64,000 bases of DNA from Candidatus Zixiibacteriota bacterium (GCA_024280835.1 JAJRPJ010000011.1:1-64000); one strand, 5' to 3'; positions 15,900-27,349 are shown, numbered from the stretch's first letter. The notes: generated by a model from the letters alone, not told the origin. Translations and numbers: made by a program.

Positions 15900-16679
15900 A
15901 TGCAAACAAAGAAAGTTTGGACTCTGGCAACTCTAGCTTTGGCATGTCTGTCATTGAGCGCCTGCGCCACAAAGGAGCAAGTCGTCAAAGTTGAAGAGCG
16001 CGTTTACCGTCTTGAAACAGGCCGCGCGCAAACGCAAGCGTCGATGAATCGCCTTGATTCTCTGGCGCGTATAGCCACCAAAGGCAAGACAGGTGACTAT
16101 GCTCGTCTAACCAATCAAATTCAATCTATGTCCGAGCGGATCGAACAACTCACCAATTCGCTTACAGATTTGCAAGATAGACTGACCTTCATACAAAGTC
16201 GTTCAGGCGGCTCTGGATCTGTCAGTAACTCTGGCGGAGCGGTTAAACAAACTGACAATAACGCCAATACAGCAGGCGTTGATTGCACACAAATGTATGA
16301 CGATTCTTTCATTTTGGTGCGTCAAGGCGAATACGAAAGCGCTCGCGCAGGATTCTTGGACTATCTGGAATATTGCAAAAACTCCGACCTCGCTGATAAC
16401 GCCCAGTATTGGATAGCTGAGTCATATTATTCAGCCCAGAAATATTCGCAGGCTGTCAAAGAGTTTACCACGCTGACCACAAAGTACAAAGACTCAGAAA
16501 AACGCCCGACAGCGCTCTATAAGCTCGGTAGATGTAGCGAAGAGTTAAACAAAGCAACTGATGCAATGAAATATTACAGCTCTATCATCAAGAATTATCC
16601 CTCGTCCAACGAGGCGCTCTTAGCCAAAGACAAACTTAGCGAGCTCAAAGGCGACGCCAAAAATCGTGGTGGAAATTAG
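15900..16679 (+). CDS. cpoB: Tol-Pal cluster TPR lipoprotein CpoB (YbgF)
   Basis: This 259-residue exported protein has an N-terminal signal with lipobox LSAC (about residues 18-21). A coiled coil spans about 25-95 (VVKVEERVYRLE...IQSMSERIEQLTNSLTDLQDRL). A Gly/Ser/Asn linker follows, then three TPR-like repeats from about 130 (DSFILVRQGEYESARAGFLDYLEYC, QYWIAESYYSAQKYSQAVKEF, ALYKLGRCSEELNKATDAMKYY). This is the CpoB/YbgF plan, which couples peptidoglycan synthesis to Tol-driven constriction. E. coli CpoB is not lipidated, so the lipobox is a lineage feature. Confidence 0.9.
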   Translation: MQTKKVWTLATLALACLSLSACATKEQVVKVEERVYRLETGRAQTQASMNRLDSLARIATKGKTGDYARLTNQIQSMSERIEQLTNSLTDLQDRLTFIQSRSGGSGSVSNSGGAVKQTDNNANTAGVDCTQMYDDSFILVRQGEYESARAGFLDYLEYCKNSDLADNAQYWIAESYYSAQKYSQAVKEFTTLTTKYKDSEKRPTALYKLGRCSEELNKATDAMKYYSSIIKNYPSSNEALLAKDKLSELKGDAKNRGGN

Positions 16680-16688
16680 ATCACTGCA

Positions 16689-17231
16689 ATGTCTGTATTA
16701 GTAACCGAAATCAAAGTGCATATTGCTGGCTTCCCTGTGACACCTGGGATTAGCGGCGCTTTCTATCAGGCTGAAGAGGAAGCTCTTTCAGCGCCAATTA
16801 TTCATGAGAACCCGCGTCCGCGTTTTCACTCTGCCCTAGACTCCGAAGGAGTTTCTTTGCAATGCGACAATCAGGGGCGTTTGATTTTTGTGCAGGTTCG
16901 TAAACCACGGCGGCTTTGGATTGGCGCCAAAGGAGTCTCGGCGGCTCCATCTCCTGCGGCGGATATTCGCTTTCTTGATTTTCGTTGCCAAATCCCCGAA
17001 CCCGAATATCTTTGCGACCAGCAAAAAGACAGCCTGTTGGTAAAATTCGGCGATGTCAGCGCCTCCGATAGTTTTCGGATTGGCGACAATGTTCTAGCGC
17101 TAGTCTATCAACGCCGAATCCTGCGCGGTATTTATATCGATTGCCTCCAGCCCGACAGAGCTGGCAAAGCACTAGCCAAATGGCGCCGACTGGTGGCTGG
17201 TGGTAGTTCTTTGAAAACCAATAGTAATTAG
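16689..17231 (+). CDS. hypothetical protein following cpoB
   Basis: This 180-residue soluble protein starts 9 bp after cpoB, so it is almost certainly co-transcribed. It has no signal peptide, no transmembrane segment and no recognised motif. The composition is mixed alpha/beta with a Pro-rich middle (AAPSPAADIRF). The close spacing suggests a cytoplasmic helper of the Tol cluster or a loosely related gene; the sequence does not decide. Confidence 0.7.
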   Translation: MSVLVTEIKVHIAGFPVTPGISGAFYQAEEEALSAPIIHENPRPRFHSALDSEGVSLQCDNQGRLIFVQVRKPRRLWIGAKGVSAAPSPAADIRFLDFRCQIPEPEYLCDQQKDSLLVKFGDVSASDSFRIGDNVLALVYQRRILRGIYIDCLQPDRAGKALAKWRRLVAGGSSLKTNSN

Positions 17232-17262
17232 AGTTCTGCAGTCACCGGAATTACGTGTTTGA

Positions 17263-19338
<2,076 letters not shown>

Positions 19339-19362
19339 GTGATTCAATTTGTGTTGCAGGAC

Positions 19363-19432
19363 TTACTTCAAACTATCTTACTTCAAACCTAGATTACTTC
19401 AAATACTTTACTTCAAACTGTATTACTTCAAA
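19363..19432 (-). repeat. tandem 15-bp repeat multiplying a stop codon
   Basis: TTACTTCAAA occurs five times, starting at 19363, 19378, 19394, 19408 and 19423 (spacing 15, 16, 14, 15). Read on the minus strand each copy is TTTGAAGTAA. The copy at 19423 supplies the last codons and TAA of the PorV-like gene, and the other four lie immediately downstream. See findings. Confidence 0.92.
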
Positions 19433-20367
19433 AAATATGATATTGCGAATTGGTGTGACTGACCGAGGTCATTGCTGTAGGGAACGAATGCATAATCAAT
19501 GCGGAAGTCTTTTTGTTTGAATCCTAAGCCTGCGGTGACGTTCTTGGAATCATAACCACTTTGAGCTCCTGCTCGAATAAACAGTTTATCGATACCACTG
19601 TATTCAACTCCCAATTGCGCATGAAAAATGCTATTGATAATCACACCATCAGCAGAAACTAGAACATTGCTTTTCTTGTATGAACCACCAGCGCGAAGAG
19701 TCACTGGCAAGCTGACACTTTGGCTATCTAATTGTAAATCCTGACCAAAGTTGGAAAGTGAGATTCCAAAAGCCAATTCTTTCGATTGCTGATAGAGGAA
19801 ACCAAAGTCGGCATTGACGACAGTTGAACTATAGAGATCAATTCGCTCATTGAGATAGCCAACAGCCAGTCCAGCGCTAAGTTTCTCTGTCAACGGATAC
19901 GCTAGACCAAATTTCAGTGAGACATCGCGAGAATCAAAAATGTACAAAGGGTTTGCGCTAGCCGAAGGGCCACGTCCTTCGATGTCGCTCACCTGAGCAA
20001 TGCGGGCTCCCAAGCTGAATCGGACATCGCCTTCACGTAAAGTGAAGAAAGCAGTTTCAAAACTGATATTTTCCCAATAAGCTGTATGCCCAAAATAGGC
20101 GCTAAACCCTGGCGCATCCTCGCCGCCAACAGCGCCTGCGGGATTGTAATACTGCGAGAGTGGATCACCTGAAATCGATACAAACGCCTCGCCCATAGCG
20201 CTAGAGCGCGCTCCGCTCTCGACTGTCAGAAGTTTACCGCCGATATCGGCTCTGGAAATTGTAGGCGCCGCCAATGACAATATTGCCAAAGCGCCAAAGG
20301 CCGTCAAAAAAGAGCGGAAGAGTCTACTTGATGTCAGTGACTGAGGATTCATAGGCTGAGTCTTCAT
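19423..20367 (-). CDS. PorV/PorQ-family outer-membrane barrel (second of pair)
   Basis: This is a 314-residue protein with a signal peptide (LTAFGALAILSLAAPTISRA) and a beta-barrel-like mature part with alternating hydrophobic strands. The family signature ESGARSSAMGEAFVSISGDPLSQYYNPAG lies at the mature N-terminus. In Bacteroidetes such proteins (PorV, PorQ) act in type IX secretion as shuttles or in surface attachment. The ATG at 20367 is chosen over an in-frame TTG at 20397. It is the last gene of a three-gene minus-strand operon with a sorted propeller protein and another PorV-like barrel. Confidence 0.82.
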   Translation of the reverse strand: MKTQPMNPQSLTSSRLFRSFLTAFGALAILSLAAPTISRADIGGKLLTVESGARSSAMGEAFVSISGDPLSQYYNPAGAVGGEDAPGFSAYFGHTAYWENISFETAFFTLREGDVRFSLGARIAQVSDIEGRGPSASANPLYIFDSRDVSLKFGLAYPLTEKLSAGLAVGYLNERIDLYSSTVVNADFGFLYQQSKELAFGISLSNFGQDLQLDSQSVSLPVTLRAGGSYKKSNVLVSADGVIINSIFHAQLGVEYSGIDKLFIRAGAQSGYDSKNVTAGLGFKQKDFRIDYAFVPYSNDLGQSHQFAISYFLK

Positions 20368-20402
20368 AGTTATTATCTGATACACTTGGAGTGACAAATC
20401 GA

Positions 20403-21440
20403 CTAGAATGACAAATCAATAGAAAAAATATGCTCGGTTCCTTCACCGACACGACTATCTTGGAAGGCATAATCAATCATCAAAGGTGTCTCGCCAATAT
20501 TAAAGCTAAATCCGAGCCCTGCGGCAATCTCGCCGTTATTGAGACCACTGCGAAGTCTTAGCTGCTCAGAAAGCTCATACTCGGCGCCGAACCTGATTCG
20601 TGGACCGAGTGTTTCATGGATTTCAAAATCTGTGGCCAAAAGTAAGTCTCCCTCAAGAACGCGCCCAGAGATACCCAAAACTCCTTTGCGCGGCACTTCG
20701 GCTTCAATTGATCTGCCAAGTCCACTGCCATCACCATAGAACTCTGTTGTATTGATGATGAAAGATGACCCAGCGGCTTTGATGGCCAAACCAATTTGAA
20801 TATCGGTGATAGGGCCTTGGCCAATAGTTTCCCTGTCGTAGAGGAAATGGTCAACATAGAGAATTGCGCCAACATTGAAGAGCACCGAGTTGGTTGTAAT
20901 ATTATCCAATTTCCATTGGTAATAGCTAACCATAGCTCCAACTGCCACACGCTGTGAAAAACGCTTGGCGAATGTCAGGCCGAACTGGTGTTCATCCTGT
21001 CCGATGTCCCCACCAGTCAGTAGGCCGCCACTGGAACGACTATCCACATTACCATAGTCGGCATAAAGCCATGAAAGCCCTAAAGCGGCGTCCTCAGGCA
21101 ATGGAAATGACAAAGCGGCATAGGTTAATTTACGATCAATATTCATTGAACGATAGGATGTGGTGAATTGTCTGTGAGTCAAATTGGCCACACCAGCGGG
21201 ATTATGTAATGGCCCAAAGCCACTCTCTCCTAGCGAGACAAAAGCTTGCCCCATCGCCGCAGTACGTGCGCTGATTGGCACTTCCAGCCAAGATCCAATA
21301 AACCCAGCTTCACCGACACCACCAGCGCTAACACTTTGTGACAGCCCAACACTCGCAATCAGGGCTAGCATAACTCGACGGCCGAGATATTTAGTTTTTT
21401 TTCTCAATTCCATAGTCTTCAGCAACATCTTAGTCTTCAT
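20403..21440 (-). CDS. PorV/PorQ-family outer-membrane barrel (first of pair)
   Basis: This 345-residue protein has a signal peptide at about 20-40 (VMLALIASVGLSQSVSAGG). It then has the signature SARTAAMGQAFVSLGESGFGPLHNPAG and a barrel-like remainder ending in a terminal strand (EHIFSIDLSF). Its start codon follows the stop of the upstream gene with no gap, so translation is coupled. It is only distantly similar to the next gene, so the pair is an old duplication. The role in a type IX-like secretion or surface system is inferred from family and context. Confidence 0.82.
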   Translation of the reverse strand: MKTKMLLKTMELRKKTKYLGRRVMLALIASVGLSQSVSAGGVGEAGFIGSWLEVPISARTAAMGQAFVSLGESGFGPLHNPAGVANLTHRQFTTSYRSMNIDRKLTYAALSFPLPEDAALGLSWLYADYGNVDSRSSGGLLTGGDIGQDEHQFGLTFAKRFSQRVAVGAMVSYYQWKLDNITTNSVLFNVGAILYVDHFLYDRETIGQGPITDIQIGLAIKAAGSSFIINTTEFYGDGSGLGRSIEAEVPRKGVLGISGRVLEGDLLLATDFEIHETLGPRIRFGAEYELSEQLRLRSGLNNGEIAAGLGFSFNIGETPLMIDYAFQDSRVGEGTEHIFSIDLSF

Positions 21441-24191
21441 TTAAGGGATTACCGCCACTTTGCCCCAAGAATTATCGCCATTGGAGAACTCAACTTTGAA
21501 ATAGTAGATTCCTGGAGCAACTGATTCGCCGTTGCCATTCGTCCCGTCCCATTTGTCAGTTGCAACAAGATCATGGGCAATTTCACCTGGGAAACGGCTA
21601 ACATCTGTTGAGACACGCCGCACAAGATTCATGGCGAAATCATAGACAGAAATCGAAGCGCTGTTGGCGCCGTCAGGAACACGATAATGGAACTTCACAA
21701 TACCATCACGCGATGGGTTAAATGGCGACGGATAGGCATAGGCCTCTGTCGTAACTGAGTCATTGACTTTAAAGACATCAAAGAACACATCCGAAAGTAA
21801 ACGTCTGGCAAATCCATCATCGGTGGCTACCCAAAGCTCGTCACCCAATACTGCAACACCATTGACTGTCGCTCCCATCCGAATTGGCTCATTGACATCA
21901 GTTGAATTAATATCAAGTCGCGTAAACGGAGAACCAGGAGCTACACTACTGAATAGACCAGAATCGCTCGCGGCAAAGATCGTATCTCCGTTAAAAGCAA
22001 AGTTCCAAACCCGAATTCCAGCAAGTTCTGAGGGAAAAGGCAACGAAACCCAATCATTGAGCGTGTCTGTCATATCGGTCATATCGAGATATGAGACATC
22101 TATGCCACCTACAAAATCTGTGATATCTCCTCTACGCGTCGAGGCCCAGATAACAGGAGCTTTACCAACGCGATATTGAACGCTCATCGCAGGTACGAAA
22201 TTACCCCCTAAGCCAGAATTAGCGGTGTTATGAAGCGCCAAAGTATCAGGCGCAAAGTCCACAGTGTTAGAAAGCGTTATATGCCACTGCCGATTGCTAA
22301 TTTTTTGAGCTGTAGTGACCGCGAAGAACCGCTCGGTTCCCAGATGAGTGGTATCACCAACAGCCAGAATAGACCTCACGCCGTTTAGAGCAATCGAAAA
22401 CTGGGGAGTGCGTGATGAATCTCGAATCGAAAGAAAGGGTATCGGCTTTATTAACATTGTGTCGTTGGTCTGGATTTCAAACATACCCCCGAGCCCAACA
22501 AAATACGCTCGACTACTACGATGTATCATTTGGTCAATACGTGCCGTGCGGAAGAACAGTAAGTCAACAACTGGTGGATTGGTATAGGGCAGAACACGAT
22601 AAGTCGAGTATTCGCCGTTGACACTGAGAGGCGAATTGGCTGTCCAGAGCACAGTTGAATCAACTATTGTCGTGTCGTTCGGGCGGAGGAATCTTTGGAT
22701 CATTATCCTACGAACCGAGGCTCCACTGCCTGTCCGGCCGACCGTGTCAATTTGCAATTCATCAAACATCGGAAGATGCGCCACTGAATCCACTACAGCG
22801 CCAGTCAAATCCGTCCGATTAACATAGAGTTTAATCAAGCCGGCATCGGTTCCACACCAAAGGTCACCAACTGAATCAGCGCGTACGGCATTGACAGTCG
22901 CCCAAGCAGGAGTGGTAAACCCTGGGAATGTATCTGTTATGACATGTGTCCAAGAGAAGCCAGTATCGGAACTAACAAACAGTCCAGCGGTAGCGCCTGC
23001 CATATAGAGGTATCTGGAATCAAAGTCCTCAAAATCCAAAACTTTGGCGCCAACTTTGGTGTAAACAGAATCAACAACACCATCACTAACAGTCATAAAG
23101 AAATCAAGCGAATCGGTTGTGGTAACAAATCCAACTCCATTGCCATCAAGCGTATCAAGACAACCAACAAACAGCAAACCACCAAAGTAATGTAATTGAT
23201 TGATCACATTAGTCGGCAAACCGATTCCATCAGAGGCAAAAACAGATTTCCACTGTGAATAGCCAAGCGGAGTAGCGCGAGTTAGCCCCTGATCACCACC
23301 AATAAAAATGAAGCCACTGTCATTTGGAGCGCCTGGATTGACAGGCGGCGCATAGGCAAAATCAAGAATACGGCTAGATGATGGCTTAATCCTAGCTCCA
23401 ACAAAATCAAACCGCGAAACACCACCAGCATGCCCCGCCCAGACTATAGCTGTATCGAAATGAGCGGTATCAACCACCGCTGAAAAATAGAGGCTTGTCA
23501 CAGGCGGCGCTCCAACTGGGTTGGCCGCAAAGTTAGCGTCGGCAGCTGTAATATTAAACCGCTTCCAACTCTTGCCTCTATCATTCGAACCGATCAGCCC
23601 ACCAACCCAACTGGCGGTGAATAACATCGAATCGGAGCCAGCAATATCGAATGTGACTCTTAGAGGTCCAACAGTTCCAGAATCCAGCAAACCAGTGGTA
23701 TCCAGTGGACCCTCCCAAAGGTCGCCGAGACTATCAGCGGTATATTGGAGACCGACTCCTGAATTGATTGTATCGTTGGCGAAAATCTCGGGCCGAACAG
23801 TGGCCAACCAGAGAGTATCATTGATTGTGGTCATGGCAGTGATGTTATTGGCCAACAAACCAGTCCCATCATTGTGGGTAAACCAAGTCTTGCCACTATC
23901 TGGGGAAAAAGAAACGCCACGAGGTGTACCGATCCAGATACTGCCACCGAACGAAACAATATCAATGCCGCTGTTACTCTTTTGGCCCAAAACTGGATCA
24001 GCGAGTAAGGCTGAAATTCGCGCGGTCCATTCTGCCTGGGTCAATGGCTCCTGAGCTGAAATACTCGAAGACACGATTCCAAGGCAAAAGAGGACAACTA
24101 TTAGTCCACTGAGAGTATTTGCAGCCAATGACCGCACCCTAGATACAGTGAAAGATTTAGACTTTTGTTCAGATAAAGGATTGGATTTCAA
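21441..24191 (-). CDS. secreted beta-propeller protein with C-terminal sorting/FlgD-like domain
   Basis: This 916-residue protein has a signal peptide at about 30-46 (LIVVLFCLGIVSSSISAQ). A long series of BNR/two-component-regulator-propeller motifs follows (FGGSIWIGTPRGVSFSPDSG, DTLWLATV, DLWCGTDAGLIKL, DELWVATDDGFARR), probably one or two propellers. The last 90 residues are a FlgD-Ig/sorting domain variant (YPSPFNPSRDG, then APGIYYFKVEF). It ends in VAVIP instead of the usual KMVLLK. It is the first gene of the operon with two PorV-like barrels, which suggests they help export or display it. Confidence 0.85.
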   Translation of the reverse strand: MKSNPLSEQKSKSFTVSRVRSLAANTLSGLIVVLFCLGIVSSSISAQEPLTQAEWTARISALLADPVLGQKSNSGIDIVSFGGSIWIGTPRGVSFSPDSGKTWFTHNDGTGLLANNITAMTTINDTLWLATVRPEIFANDTINSGVGLQYTADSLGDLWEGPLDTTGLLDSGTVGPLRVTFDIAGSDSMLFTASWVGGLIGSNDRGKSWKRFNITAADANFAANPVGAPPVTSLYFSAVVDTAHFDTAIVWAGHAGGVSRFDFVGARIKPSSSRILDFAYAPPVNPGAPNDSGFIFIGGDQGLTRATPLGYSQWKSVFASDGIGLPTNVINQLHYFGGLLFVGCLDTLDGNGVGFVTTTDSLDFFMTVSDGVVDSVYTKVGAKVLDFEDFDSRYLYMAGATAGLFVSSDTGFSWTHVITDTFPGFTTPAWATVNAVRADSVGDLWCGTDAGLIKLYVNRTDLTGAVVDSVAHLPMFDELQIDTVGRTGSGASVRRIMIQRFLRPNDTTIVDSTVLWTANSPLSVNGEYSTYRVLPYTNPPVVDLLFFRTARIDQMIHRSSRAYFVGLGGMFEIQTNDTMLIKPIPFLSIRDSSRTPQFSIALNGVRSILAVGDTTHLGTERFFAVTTAQKISNRQWHITLSNTVDFAPDTLALHNTANSGLGGNFVPAMSVQYRVGKAPVIWASTRRGDITDFVGGIDVSYLDMTDMTDTLNDWVSLPFPSELAGIRVWNFAFNGDTIFAASDSGLFSSVAPGSPFTRLDINSTDVNEPIRMGATVNGVAVLGDELWVATDDGFARRLLSDVFFDVFKVNDSVTTEAYAYPSPFNPSRDGIVKFHYRVPDGANSASISVYDFAMNLVRRVSTDVSRFPGEIAHDLVATDKWDGTNGNGESVAPGIYYFKVEFSNGDNSWGKVAVIP

Positions 24192-24542
24192 GTTAGATTC
24201 TCAATTCGGATTCAAATATCGTTGCAATATCAGTCCACTAGTACCAGATTGAACCTCTCTGCGCAGTATTACAACCATCAAAATTATGGCAATAAACCAA
24301 CTGCGCCATCAGACGTTCGCCGAAGATAAGGGTTCTGTTGAGGATTGTCCACTCTTTGATTTCTCTCTAACGAAGTCATATATCGCAATAACCACTACAA
24401 CAATCGCTAAGCCCAGCTGATTCTCTCAGAAGGCTGATTTTCTCAATAGAAAGATAACACCACCGAATCGACCATCTCTAATACATTCAGGACACCTTCA
24501 AAGTTCCCGCTTTGGAACTCCAAACACTGGTCTGACAATTTC

Positions 24543-24564
24543 AGCTAATCTCTTGAGATTAGCT
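24543..24564. promoter_or_regulatory. 22-bp perfect palindrome
   Basis: AGCTAATCTC and GAGATTAGCT flank a TT centre, making a perfect inverted repeat in the divergent region before 24777. It has a T run of only four after it. It could be a weak terminator for an unseen transcript or a binding site for a dimeric regulator. Confidence 0.45.
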
Positions 24565-24661
24565 TTTGGATAATACTTTTTAGATAATATTCTTTTGATA
24601 ATGCTGACAATTCAATATCAATTTCCTATTTTGATTGCCACAGAGCTTTTCTTGGAGTTAG

Positions 24662-24709
24662 CTCTGTTTCTGGACAACTCTGTTTGAGAGAAGCCCTGTT
24701 TGGGATTAT
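24662..24709. repeat. 16-bp tandem repeat, three imperfect units
   Basis: The units at 24662, 24678 and 24694 share C(T/C)CTGTTT at their starts and diverge in the second half. They lie 70-110 bp upstream of the PKD protein gene. They are the same kind of short tandem array seen at other gene boundaries in the window. Confidence 0.6.
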
Positions 24710-24776
24710 CTTGACCAAGACGCAGATGTACGGGACTCAGTTTACTTAATACTCTAGTTACTTATGTTGGAGGCAC

Positions 24777-26246
24777 ATGCCAAAACAATACTCTAATTCC
24801 ACTGACTCACAACCAACCGAAAGCAAGCTATCAAAACGGGTAGCCGCGTTTTTCGCTACTACAGTTATTGCCTCAACGGCATTGGCGTTGACAACTGGTC
24901 TCACTGGTTGCGACAACCTAGTAACCGAACAAGTTACATTTATTGTCGCTGGACACCCAACCGCCGAATTCGGCGTTGATGTTGATTCTGGTTGTGCGCC
25001 GATGACAGTCTTGTTCTCTGATGAATCCAATGGACCACGTAACCAATGGCTTTGGAAATTTGGCGATGGCGATTCATCCACCGACACCACGCCCACACAT
25101 ACATACACAACACCTGGCACATACACTGTCTCACTAAAGATAACCGACACTGACACAATCCCTTCAGCAACTGACAGTGAAACAAAGAAACGCTTTATCG
25201 TGGTCGGAACTTCAATCGGCGGATTCACCATGGACACTGCAGCTGGCTGCGTCGGACAAGACATTACTTTCACTCCGAGTTTCGCTGGTGTCACTTCCTT
25301 CGCTTGGAATTTCGGCGATGGTGGAACCTCCACAGACACTTTCCCAACACATACATTTGGCATTGTCGGAGACTTTCCAATCACACTGATTGTCAATGGC
25401 GCCTGTGGAGTCGATACAGCCTTTGACACTGTCCGCATCGGAAACTGCCCATCATTCACTTTCGCCGCCGACACAAATGGAATTTGTATTGGTGACTCAA
25501 TAGTCTTCACCGAGTCAAATCTAGATTCTCTACCACATTCCAAATTCACTTGGGATTTTGGTGACGGCACAACTTTATCTGACACAGTCAATTCCGCCGA
25601 GCATATCTATGCCGATACAGGGCTTTTCACCGTGACACTGACAGTTGAAAACTCAGATAGCTTATCAACTACAGATTCTCTAGTCGACTACATTCGAGTC
25701 AATGACGTTCTGACACCGGACTTTGTTGCGATTAGTCCAACGTTTGCTTGTGAGACTCCTGCATCTCAATTCGTCGTGGGTTTCAATGACAAATCAACTG
25801 GGGGAATTACCAACCGAATTTGGAACTTCGGTGATGGCACATTTGACTCAACAAATAACCCGACACCTTTTCATGCCTACACAACTGTCGGTCAGTACAA
25901 TGTCACATTGCAGGTTTTCGCTCCCTGTGGGGCTAACTCCTCAGAGACAGCGGTAAAACCTAGCTTTGTCACATTCGCTGGCCCCTTGACTATTGGAGCA
26001 TCAATTTCAAAAGCTAGCGAAGACACCATCGCTGGAACCATAACGTATAATTTCCAAGATATATCCCTCGGAGTACCCTCAGAGTGGCGCTGGGACTTTG
26101 GCGATGGACAATTCTCCAATGCCCGTGAAGTCACTCACGTCTATCCCGACACAGCGGCTGTATATATCGTCACTTTCACAATCGCAAACGCTTGTTCGAC
26201 AACTCAATTGATACTAACAGATTCAACAACAGTTGTTATCCCATAA
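24777..26246 (+). CDS. PKD-domain lipoprotein
   Basis: This 489-residue protein starts at ATG with GGAGG 4 nt upstream. A hydrophobic export signal ends in lipobox LTGC (Cys45), so it is a lipoprotein with an unusually long, polar N-region of 20 residues. The mature part has five PKD beta-sandwich domains, each with the W-x-F-G-D-G motif (WLWKFGDGDSS, FAWNFGDGGTS, FTWDFGDGTTL, RIWNFGDGTFD, WRWDFGDGQFS). Several domains hold a Cys pair (for example SGCAPM, AGCVGQ). PKD arrays serve as spacers or binding modules on the cell surface. No catalytic domain is present. Confidence 0.88.
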   Translation: MPKQYSNSTDSQPTESKLSKRVAAFFATTVIASTALALTTGLTGCDNLVTEQVTFIVAGHPTAEFGVDVDSGCAPMTVLFSDESNGPRNQWLWKFGDGDSSTDTTPTHTYTTPGTYTVSLKITDTDTIPSATDSETKKRFIVVGTSIGGFTMDTAAGCVGQDITFTPSFAGVTSFAWNFGDGGTSTDTFPTHTFGIVGDFPITLIVNGACGVDTAFDTVRIGNCPSFTFAADTNGICIGDSIVFTESNLDSLPHSKFTWDFGDGTTLSDTVNSAEHIYADTGLFTVTLTVENSDSLSTTDSLVDYIRVNDVLTPDFVAISPTFACETPASQFVVGFNDKSTGGITNRIWNFGDGTFDSTNNPTPFHAYTTVGQYNVTLQVFAPCGANSSETAVKPSFVTFAGPLTIGASISKASEDTIAGTITYNFQDISLGVPSEWRWDFGDGQFSNAREVTHVYPDTAAVYIVTFTIANACSTTQLILTDSTTVVIP

Positions 26247-26289
26247 AATAATTGGCGTCTGCGTCGTATGCAGATATAGATATAATAGA

Positions 26290-26322
26290 AAAGCCCCGTC
26301 AACTCAGATTGACGGGGCTTCT
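26290..26322. terminator. bidirectional terminator between PKD gene and etfA
   Basis: A 12-bp perfect stem (AAGCCCCGTCAA with TTGACGGGGCTT) has loop CTCAGA. It is followed by CTTT on the + strand and by TTTTCTA on the minus strand. It lies between two convergent genes and can serve both. Confidence 0.9.
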
Positions 26323-26374
26323 TTAATTAACTCAATAACTTTTCCAGAAGAACTTTGAAACAATTCGACTCGGC

Positions 26375-27334
26375 TCAACCGCCTTGCGCGAAACGCTCAG
26401 ACAAAGCTGGCAAAATCTCGAAAGCGTCACCGACAATACCATAGCTGGCAATATTGAAAATCGGCGCGTCTTTGTCTTTGTTAATCGCAACAATACATTT
26501 CGAGGATTGCATACCTACCAAATGCTGAATGGCGCCTGAGATTCCAACTGCGATATAGAGCTTCGGAGTCACTGTGCGGCCAGTTTGTCCGACTTGATGT
26601 TTATACTCTATCCAACCAGCGTCCACCACAGCTCGTGAGGCGCCAACTGCCGCGCCAAGAGAATCAGCGAGCTTTTGTATCAGCGGAATATTCTCAGCGC
26701 CCTGCAAACCACGTCCAAACGAAACAACCGCATCTGCTTCTTCGAGCTTAACAGTCTGACCAGACTCTTTGACCGCCTCAACGACTTTTGTCCGCGATTC
26801 AAAACATGAATCCGAAACTGTCTCAGCGCTAACTTCACCAGCGCCCTCTGGCGCAGGACTGAAAGCTTTCAAACGCAATGAAACAAAGAACGGCTTACCT
26901 GAATCACTGGTAGTCACCTCAGCGACTGCTTTTCCGCCATAACAAGGACGAGTCACAACAACTTTGTCACCATCAAGACGTAACCCAGTGGCATTGGAGG
27001 CCATCGCTCCGCCAGTCTTGGCCGCTAATGCCGACAAAAGAGCGCGAGTATTGATTGTCGCCACACCAATCACAATATCGGGTGAGCATTTTTCGATAAT
27101 CTCGCCCACAACTTTGCGGAAAGTTTCTTGATTGAATAAATCCAAAGAATCATGCGCAACGGTCATGACTTTGCCGCCACCATTTGCGGCTAGTTTTTCA
27201 GCCATTTGGGCTGGATCTTTAGCCAAGAGAACTGTGCTAAGAGAACCACCCAAAGATTGCGCGGCGCCAAGAGCTTCGAAACTGGATTGCGCAAGAGCGC
27301 CTTCTTTTTGTTCTGCTATTACAAGAATGTTCAT
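26375..27334 (-). CDS. etfA: electron transfer flavoprotein alpha subunit
   Basis: This 319-residue alpha subunit of the ETF heterodimer binds FAD and passes electrons between dehydrogenases and the quinone pool. The C-terminal FAD domain is well kept (GRGLQGAEN, GASRAVVDAGW, KHQVGQTGRTVTPKLYIA, GISGAIQHLVGM, NKDKDAPIF). The N-terminal adenine nucleotide domain (INTRALLSALAAKTGGAMAS) is also normal. No etfB gene lies beside it: downstream is a convergent gene and upstream is a gap, then larC. The start at 27334 is preceded by a four-unit 13-bp repeat. The beta subunit must be elsewhere. Confidence 0.93.
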   Translation of the reverse strand: MNILVIAEQKEGALAQSSFEALGAAQSLGGSLSTVLLAKDPAQMAEKLAANGGGKVMTVAHDSLDLFNQETFRKVVGEIIEKCSPDIVIGVATINTRALLSALAAKTGGAMASNATGLRLDGDKVVVTRPCYGGKAVAEVTTSDSGKPFFVSLRLKAFSPAPEGAGEVSAETVSDSCFESRTKVVEAVKESGQTVKLEEADAVVSFGRGLQGAENIPLIQKLADSLGAAVGASRAVVDAGWIEYKHQVGQTGRTVTPKLYIAVGISGAIQHLVGMQSSKCIVAINKDKDAPIFNIASYGIVGDAFEILPALSERFAQGG

Positions 27335-27349
27335 CAGTGAACCTGCTAT

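Larger units (their letters stand above)
24192..24776. other. 585-bp divergent intergenic region with tandem repeats
   Basis: No gene is seen. The region separates the minus-strand propeller operon from the plus-strand PKD gene, so it must hold both promoters. It contains a 22-bp palindrome (24543-24564), three imperfect units built on CTTTTGGATAATA (24563-24604) and three 16-bp units built on CTCTGTTT (24662-24709). A ribosome-binding site GGAGG lies at 24769-24773. Confidence 0.7.

Noticed and set aside
24192-24776. CRISPR-like array
   Set aside because: The tandem units in this spacer are only 13-16 bp, imperfect, and lack unique spacers of constant length, so they are not a CRISPR array.
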